A DNA stretch of 53,035 nucleotides from Nostoc sp. GT001. GTDB lineage: Bacteria > Cyanobacteriota > Cyanobacteriia > Cyanobacteriales > Nostocaceae. A program made the translations under genes and the position numbers. The DNA lies in contig NZ_JAUDRJ010000003.1 of NCBI RefSeq assembly GCF_030382115.1, positions 1,277,321 through 1,330,355 of the forward strand, written 5' to 3'. The notes under the pieces are model-generated. The model worked only from the letters and a program-made list of their open reading frames with translations. It ran no database searches and had not been told where the DNA came from. Shown here in pieces: positions 48,654 through 53,035 of this stretch. The stretch's first letter is position 1; the number at the start of each line of letters is the position of its first letter.

Positions 48654-48902
48654 TCAAGTCGGCACTAATTCACCAGGACGCAATTTCGACCACTTACCTG
48701 TTTCCCGCTTAAAGCTCAGACAACCAACAACATCCCATTCCATTTCAATTACATCATCTTTAGTCCGAATGTTGACATTGATAGAAGGTTCATTGGGATC
48801 AAAATCTGGTGTTTCAGTCAAGTGAGGCTGTTGGTGCTGCCCTTCTACGGCATGATAGGTAACACAGCTGTCTACATAGTGGCAATTCACGCAAATACAC
48901 AT
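48654..48902 (-). CDS. ycf34: Ycf34 family iron-sulfur protein
   Basis: An 82-residue Ycf34 protein, found in cyanobacteria and red-lineage plastids. The start at 48902 (MCICVNCHYVDSCVTYHAVE) is preferred over a frame 20 codons longer, because family members begin at this Met and TGGAG lies about ten bases upstream. Cysteines at positions 2, 4, 7 and 13 are the likely cluster ligands. The rest matches too (HLTETPDFDPNEPSINVNIR; MEWDVVGCLSFKRETGKW). From published work on the family it binds an Fe-S cluster and influences photosynthetic performance; the exact reaction is unknown. It is divergent from cca, 86 bases apart. Confidence 0.93.
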   Translation of the reverse strand: MCICVNCHYVDSCVTYHAVEGQHQQPHLTETPDFDPNEPSINVNIRTKDDVIEMEWDVVGCLSFKRETGKWSKLRPGELVPT

Positions 48903-48988
48903 AATAGAACCAACTCCAGGGGCCTTTATTGTTAATCTAACGTAAGCCCAACTGTTATTCATGAGTTGCTGGGTTGATTTTTATTACA

Positions 48989-50308
48989 ATGCTTGAATCA
49001 ATTCCTCCTACCCTCGCTCCCGAAAATTGGCCTTTTAGTTTGGAATTCTTGCCACAACCCGCTTACATGGTAGGTGGCGCTGTCCGAGATGCGATTCTGG
49101 GCAGAACTCGCGAATATCTGGATCTAGATTTTGTTATACCATCGAAGGCGGTAAAGGTAGCGAGAGCGATCGCTCATCATTACAAAGCTGGTTTTGTGTT
49201 ACTCGATGCAAAACGCCAAATTGCGCGTGTGGTTTTTCCCCACGCCACGGCTGATTTTGCCCAACAGGAAGGAGATAGTTTAGAAGTTGATTTGCACAGA
49301 CGAGACTTTACAGTAAATGCGATCGCTTATAATCCCCATACGCAAGAAATTATCGATCCTCTGCAAGGTTATGTAGACTTACAACAGGGCATTTTGCGAA
49401 TGGTATCACCCGCGAACTTTGAAGATGATCCTTTGCGGTTAATGCGAGGTTATCGCCAAGCCGCTCAACTAGGTTTTACTATTGAGCCAGCTACCCAAGC
49501 CGCAATTCGTTCTTTGGCATCGCATATCAGCAAAGTTGCAGCCGAAAGAGTTAGGGTAGAAGTTGGCTATCTACTGGCAAATTCTCAGGGTACTCCTTGG
49601 ATTGCAAGTGCTTGGGAAGATGGTTTACTTGCCCCTTTGTTCAAGAATGCTACCCGTGAAAGCTTGCTCAAACTAGCAGCAGTTGACACAGCTGCCGCCT
49701 TACTCACAGAAAAGTGGCAACAACTAGGCGTACAACTGCAAGAATATGTCCGCGATAGTATTAAAACTACTTGGCTAGCTATTGCCAAACTTGCTTGTCT
49801 TGTCAACCCAGATCCAGTATTAGCAGAAATAGAGCTACAGGAACTAACTTATAGTCGTGCTGAAATCCGAGGTGTAACTACTGCTCTGAAACTGTTACCG
49901 CAATTTCAAGTAGTTGATATGTCATTGCGAGAACAATACTTTTTGTTTCATAACGCAGATATTGTGTTCCCCGCTACGGCAGTGCTAGCTGTAGCAATTA
50001 ATAATTTGGTAGAGGCAATATCTGGTGACAAGCCACTACACACAGCAGTGGAAACTAAATCTTTGAGCTACCAAGTTTTAGCACCTTTGATCGACCGCTA
50101 CCTCAACCCTGATGATGCGATTGCTCATCCTACTCCATTAGTAAGCGGGAAGGAGTTGATCGTAGCATTAGATATTCCAGCTTCGCCAATTATCGGTCAA
50201 CTGCTGACTGAAATTGGGGTAGCACAAGCTGAGGGTAAACTTTCAACACCACCAGAGGCGATCGCTTATGCACGTCAGTTACTTGATTGGTTAAATATAC
50301 TTAATTAA
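48989..50308 (+). CDS. cca: CCA tRNA nucleotidyltransferase / poly(A) polymerase family protein
   Basis: About 439 residues from the ATG at 48989 (MLESIPPTLAPENWPF); a TTG five codons earlier is possible but has no better ribosome-binding site. It is a class II nucleotidyltransferase: YMVGGAVRDAILGR (about 27-40), catalytic acids in LDLDFVIP, EVDLHRRDFTVNAIAYN with the RRDFTVNA motif, IIDPLQGYVDL and the RNA-binding motif DPLRLMRGYRQAAQLGF. It adds or repairs the 3' CCA of tRNAs; some cyanobacteria split this work, so A-adding only cannot be excluded. It is divergent from ycf34. Confidence 0.93.
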   Translation: MLESIPPTLAPENWPFSLEFLPQPAYMVGGAVRDAILGRTREYLDLDFVIPSKAVKVARAIAHHYKAGFVLLDAKRQIARVVFPHATADFAQQEGDSLEVDLHRRDFTVNAIAYNPHTQEIIDPLQGYVDLQQGILRMVSPANFEDDPLRLMRGYRQAAQLGFTIEPATQAAIRSLASHISKVAAERVRVEVGYLLANSQGTPWIASAWEDGLLAPLFKNATRESLLKLAAVDTAAALLTEKWQQLGVQLQEYVRDSIKTTWLAIAKLACLVNPDPVLAEIELQELTYSRAEIRGVTTALKLLPQFQVVDMSLREQYFLFHNADIVFPATAVLAVAINNLVEAISGDKPLHTAVETKSLSYQVLAPLIDRYLNPDDAIAHPTPLVSGKELIVALDIPASPIIGQLLTEIGVAQAEGKLSTPPEAIAYARQLLDWLNILN

Positions 50309-50692
50309 TTTATGGTAATGTACCAAAGGCGATGCCTACGCAATTTTGGCACTCCTGGCTAAGGCTAATAAATCTGCAACTTCAAGTACCTTAAACATCC
50401 CTTACTTACCATAAAATACCGATCTTTATAGTCAATCCTTGCAATAACATACATCAATCATGCTACTATTTGCTTGACATTAGAACTGCTTTGCTATGTT
50501 ATTTCCTAAAATTTAGCGCCGATGGACAACCGAATGAATTGTACACTAACCTATTCATTTTTATGCTTTAGTTGGTTGCCTGAAGATACTCTCATACATT
50601 AAATTAAACACTTATTAGAAACAAAGACTTTCAGGTTTTTCTGATGTGTGGAGTTTTTATGAATAGGTTTTCTTGGACAGGACTAACTGCTT
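50309..50692. other. Gene-free region before the receiver gene
   Basis: 384 AT-rich bases. A short piece at about 50327-50342 (AAAGGCGATGCCTACGC) is of the dispersed-repeat type. No ORF, RNA gene or clear terminator was recognised. Confidence 0.45.
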
Positions 50693-51076
50693 ATGAATGC
50701 ACAGCCTTTAATTTTGGTTGTTGAACAGAGTTTACATGATTTAGAGCTACTTAATTCTCATCTAGGAATATTAAATTTTTCATGTATTTGTACCAAACAA
50801 GGAGTGAGGGCTGTAGTGTTGGCACAAACTCATCAACCAGATTTAATCCTGCTAGATATGAAGCTATCTAACTTGAGTGCAAACCAAGTCATTGACGATC
50901 TCAAGCATGACTCAAAAACTGCTACCATTCCAATTATTGCAGTCACACCTCTAAGAACGGTACAAGACGATCGCTCCACGATGCTCACAGCATTTGATGA
51001 TTGCATTACTAAACCCTATGATTTTAATCAATTAGAAGTGGTAATCAGTCGTCACATCATTCAGCTAAATTTCTAA
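50693..51076 (+). CDS. Stand-alone receiver protein with degenerate acidic pocket
   Basis: A 127-residue CheY-like receiver. Phospho-acceptor D55 (ILLDMKLS), the switch Thr (AVTPL) and the Lys (TKPYD) are kept, but the metal-binding acid pair reads E11-Q12 (VVEQSL), with Gln where an acid is usual. Phosphorylation may therefore be weak or absent. There is no output domain and no kinase beside it; possible partners are the orphan histidine kinases in this window. The start ATG at 50693 follows ACAGGAC at about 12 bases. Its 3' end overlaps the convergent DUF2294 gene by 20 bases. Confidence 0.85.
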   Translation: MNAQPLILVVEQSLHDLELLNSHLGILNFSCICTKQGVRAVVLAQTHQPDLILLDMKLSNLSANQVIDDLKHDSKTATIPIIAVTPLRTVQDDRSTMLTAFDDCITKPYDFNQLEVVISRHIIQLNF

Positions 51077-51461
51077 CATTTATCTTAGGAATCGATTCGG
51101 GATTACGAAGTTCGGGTAATTCCTTGAGAATTACAACAATCCCAGTACGACCTGTTGCTAAATTGGTGTTTGTCATCAGGTAGAGGACAGGTTGACCAAT
51201 AATTTCCTCAATCAATTTTTTTAAATCTGGTTTAATTATTTTTTCTAAATATAATCGTACTTGTTCAGCTAAAGTATCATAACCACCTTTGAGTAAAGTT
51301 TGTTCAGCTTGGGTAACAGAGTTTTCTAGAGAAATTACGATTTCAGCATCAAAAAAATGACAAATGATTTGGCTAGGAGACTTACCTAGTCTATCATTAT
51401 ATAAACTTATAATCCGCTGTGATATTTCTGTTTCTAATTGTCCAATAGTCGGTTGTACCAT
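51057..51461 (-). CDS. DUF2294 family protein
   Basis: A 134-residue soluble protein of the DUF2294 family. Diagnostic stretches are ISQRIISLYNDRLGKSPSQI near the N-terminus, CHFFDAEIVISLENSVTQAE in the middle and GRTGIVVILK near the C-terminus. I know of no firmly established reaction for the family. The start ATG at 51461 lies in a weak ribosome-binding context. The coding end overlaps the convergent receiver gene by 20 bases, so transcripts of the two would be antisense at their ends. Confidence 0.85.
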   Translation of the reverse strand: MVQPTIGQLETEISQRIISLYNDRLGKSPSQIICHFFDAEIVISLENSVTQAEQTLLKGGYDTLAEQVRLYLEKIIKPDLKKLIEEIIGQPVLYLMTNTNLATGRTGIVVILKELPELRNPESIPKINVRNLAE

Positions 51462-51669
51462 TAGTACCTACTATGTAATATTTATTGCTATAAGCGAAAA
51501 ATTGAAGTATCCAACATTATAGTAGATGATTATGGATTCTGATAAAATAAATCACTATTTTATATGAAGTTAGTGTACCAATGTGATGTATCTAGTATGC
51601 ATTGATTTAATAATATTTCCAATTTTGACGAAGTAAAATTTGTTAACTAACGATTTATGAAGTGTTCGG
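51462..51669. other. AT-rich spacer, no gene seen
   Basis: About 200 AT-rich bases upstream of the DUF2294 gene. They must carry its promoter on the minus strand; no motif was assigned. Confidence 0.4.
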
Positions 51670-51825
51670 CTAATAACTGGATTTGATCGTCATTTGCTTA
51701 TAGGTAATTAGCTTATTTTGTGCCAAATAAGCTCCCGCGTAGCCCGCCGTGTCTAAATCTCCCAACCCAGGAATAATATAGCCATGTTCATTCAAATGGT
51801 CATCAATGGCAGATGGATAAGCTAA
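51670..51825 (-). pseudogene. upp: 3' relic of uracil phosphoribosyltransferase (upp)
   Basis: The minus-strand frame from 51825 reads LAYPSAIDDHLNEHGYIIPG then LGD, which is the C-terminal signature of uracil phosphoribosyltransferase (LNEHGYIIPGLGDAGD in intact enzymes). After LGD the frame departs into TAGYAGAYLAQNKL, partly encoded by a palindromic repeat (CGCGTAGCCCGCCGTG, about 51736-51751), and stops at 51670. A TGA blocks the frame upstream. Only about 24 codons of real homology remain. Confidence 0.7.
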
Positions 51826-51848
51826 TCAGCATTCAAGTTGCATAATCA

Positions 51849-52105
51849 GGGCGGGCAAGATGCCATTAGTGTCAACTTAAGGTTAAAATCCATTTGTCAA
51901 CGATAGGTTTTGTTAGAAACGAAGTATAAAGGTGAACTTTTTCTGACTTCTATACACAAGCTGGGAGTGATGCTAATAAACAAAGCATTAATAGTCCCTG
52001 AAAAAGTTCGTTTTTTGTCCCTTGAAAACCGAATTTTTAAGCCTAAATACTTATTGACATAGGAAGTTTGAGCTTAACTTGACACCAATGGCAAGATGCC
52101 CACCC
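51849..52105. mobile_element. MITE-like element, 257 bp with 34-bp terminal inverted repeats
   Basis: The left end (51849-51882, GGGCGGGCAAGATGCCATTA...) and the reverse complement of the right end (52072-52105, GGGTGGGCATCTTGCCATTG...) agree at 27 of 34 positions. Three of the mismatches fall in the centre of GGCA-AGA-TGCC, itself a small palindrome present in the same orientation at both ends. A second inner pair is seen (GAACTTTTTCTG at about 51935 and the complement of CTGAAAAAGTTC at about 51998). There is no ORF and no clear target-site duplication. It could be a miniature transposable element or the collapsed remains of an insertion sequence. Confidence 0.65.
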
Positions 52106-52172
52106 CACAAGATATTGAGAAAATTTTCATCTGCAAATTAGATGTGTTTTAGCTTACAGCGTTACATCATAA

Positions 52173-52188
52173 TGTAATGTACATTACA
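52173..52188. promoter_or_regulatory. 16-bp perfect palindrome with NtcA-type core
   Basis: TGTAATGTACATTACA is its own reverse complement and contains GTA-N8-TAC, the core recognised by the nitrogen regulator NtcA. No convincing -10 box lies at the usual distance downstream, and the nearest gene (TPR protein) starts about 270 bases away. Confidence 0.35.
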
Positions 52189-52456
52189 AAACTCTCTATA
52201 CCTGCCAGTACAGCGAATAAGCGGATAAACTTAGGTTCTAATAAAGAGTGTGTTAGCCACTGAGATAATTTGTGAAAAACCAATATAACATAATATCTAG
52301 TGTGGTATTAGTCGTATTGTTGAACACAATAAGTCACACAGAAATTTCATAATTAGCGATTAATCACGCCTAATTTAAAGATGACTTTAAAAATGATTTA
52401 ATCGAGAAATTTTGTGAGAAAGTTAATACAAAGGTATATTCACTGATCTCAAATTC
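52189..52456. other. AT-rich leader region of the TPR gene
   Basis: About 270 bases without a gene. The presumed promoter of the TPR gene lies here; no further motif was assigned. Confidence 0.4.
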
Positions 52457-52939
52457 ATGGATTCTTTATTTATCAATTCCTTACTTGAAGAGTTGAAAAA
52501 CCCGGATGCCACAGTGCGCGACAAGGCAACCAGAAAAATCTGGCGGATCTGGTTTCAGCAAAAGGGAATCTATGGGCTGGAAATAATTGACCGCAGTCAA
52601 AAGTTACTGGATGCAGGTGAAATTGCTGAAGCTGAAACATCGCTGACCGCATTAATTAAAGACCAGCCAGATTTTGCCGAAGCTTGGAATCGTCGAGCTT
52701 TCCTCTATTACAGTATTGGCGATTATCAAAAATCTCTGGCAGATTGTCAGATGGTTATACAGATAAATCCAATACATTTTGGGGCGCTTCATGGTATGGG
52801 CTTATGTTATGCAGCACTAGGAGAGTATAGTCAAGCTATCCGGGCTTTTCAACGTGCTTTAGAAATTCAACCCTATTCTCTAGTGAATCAAAAGTTGATT
52901 CTAGAATGTACATTTAGGTTCAGCTACAACGGCAGATAG
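52457..52939 (+). CDS. Tetratricopeptide-repeat protein
   Basis: A 160-residue soluble protein. Residues 1-45 are a helical cap (LLEELKNPDATVRDKATRKI), followed by TPR units at about 46-75 (LLDAGEIAEAETSLTALIKD), 76-109 (AEAWNRRAFLYYSIGDYQKS) and 110-143 (FGALHGMGLCYAALGEYSQA). TPR proteins scaffold protein-protein contacts; nothing here names the partner. It may be cotranscribed with the gene that begins at 52961, 21 bases downstream. The start ATG has no strong ribosome-binding site. Confidence 0.87.
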   Translation: MDSLFINSLLEELKNPDATVRDKATRKIWRIWFQQKGIYGLEIIDRSQKLLDAGEIAEAETSLTALIKDQPDFAEAWNRRAFLYYSIGDYQKSLADCQMVIQINPIHFGALHGMGLCYAALGEYSQAIRAFQRALEIQPYSLVNQKLILECTFRFSYNGR

Positions 52940-52960
52940 GAGAGGGCATCATACTGTTTT

Positions 52961-53035
52961 ATGAATCCGTTATCATCCTCATCAACAACAATTCATCGCC
53001 TTAGTCGCCATCATTTTATTCAATACACTTCTATC
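52961..53035 (+). CDS. Start of a probable Tat-exported protein, cut by the window edge
   Basis: The ATG at 52961 opens a frame that is still open at the window end (25 codons). MNPLSSSSTTIHRLSRHHFI, then QYTSI, resembles the beginning of a twin-arginine signal (S-R-x-x-F-I before a hydrophobic stretch), with one Arg replaced by His. AGGAGAGGG lies about 15 bases upstream. The product cannot be named from this. Confidence 0.4.
   Translation, partial: MNPLSSSSTTIHRLSRHHFIQYTSI

Noticed and set aside
1..53035. CRISPR arrays, tRNA or rRNA genes, phage or conjugation genes
   Set aside because: Looked for and not seen; the repeated heptamers lack spacers, and no integrase, transposase or cas gene is encoded.

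Overview
The window is cyanobacterial, most likely from a filamentous, heterocyst-forming Nostoc-type genome. Evidence: many HIP1 octamers (GCGATCGC), heptamer tandem repeats between genes, small dispersed palindromic repeats, a DUF3110 protein, Ycf34, a PixJ-type bilin chemoreceptor, and giant HstK-type Ser/Thr-His dual kinases. No rRNA, tRNA, CRISPR array or intact insertion sequence was recognised.

Layout. 1-2.4 kb: 5' end of a TamB-like protein (minus strand), a DUF3110 protein and murQ. 2.97-13.2 kb: a chemotaxis-type phototaxis operon, pixG-pixH-pixI-pixJ-pixL, with a four-helix-bundle gene wedged between pixJ and pixL. PixJ keeps the landmark residues of a red/green cyanobacteriochrome at the numbering I recall for AnPixJ, but the gene carries two frameshifts. 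13.2-16.0 kb: a Uma2 nuclease gene, potB and potD (minus strand). 16.2-39.6 kb: a head-to-tail array of four giant paralogous kinases (Ser/Thr kinase, AAA-type ATPase, helical repeats, GAF, optional PAS, histidine kinase), preceded by the 3' relic of a lost fifth copy and joined by a conserved leader. 39.9-41.8 kb: a PAS-PAS histidine kinase with the same type of transmitter. 42.0-43.1 kb: potA (minus strand), so the kinase block sits inside what looks like a potA-potD-potB operon. 43.4-46.7 kb: mrdA (PBP2, two frameshifts), a VanY-type D,D-carboxypeptidase and an AEC-transporter relic. 46.7-53.0 kb: a possible 34-residue ORF, tsaB, a coiled-coil protein, ycf34, cca, a stand-alone receiver, a DUF2294 protein, a upp relic next to a MITE-like element, a TPR protein and the start of a probable exported protein.

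How it fits together. Two signalling systems dominate. The pix operon would couple light sensing through bilin GAF domains to a CheA-type kinase and two response regulators that steer motility. The kinase array keeps its kinase/ATPase front end and histidine-kinase back end nearly constant but varies the sensory module just before the transmitter, as if a family of sensors had been expanded by tandem duplication and module exchange. No receiver gene lies inside the array, so its partners are elsewhere.

Three otherwise well-conserved genes (pixJ, the third kinase, mrdA) are broken by 1-2 base indels. Because PBP2 is normally essential, sequence or assembly error must be considered, yet four of the five indels are an extra A or TA immediately after CT.
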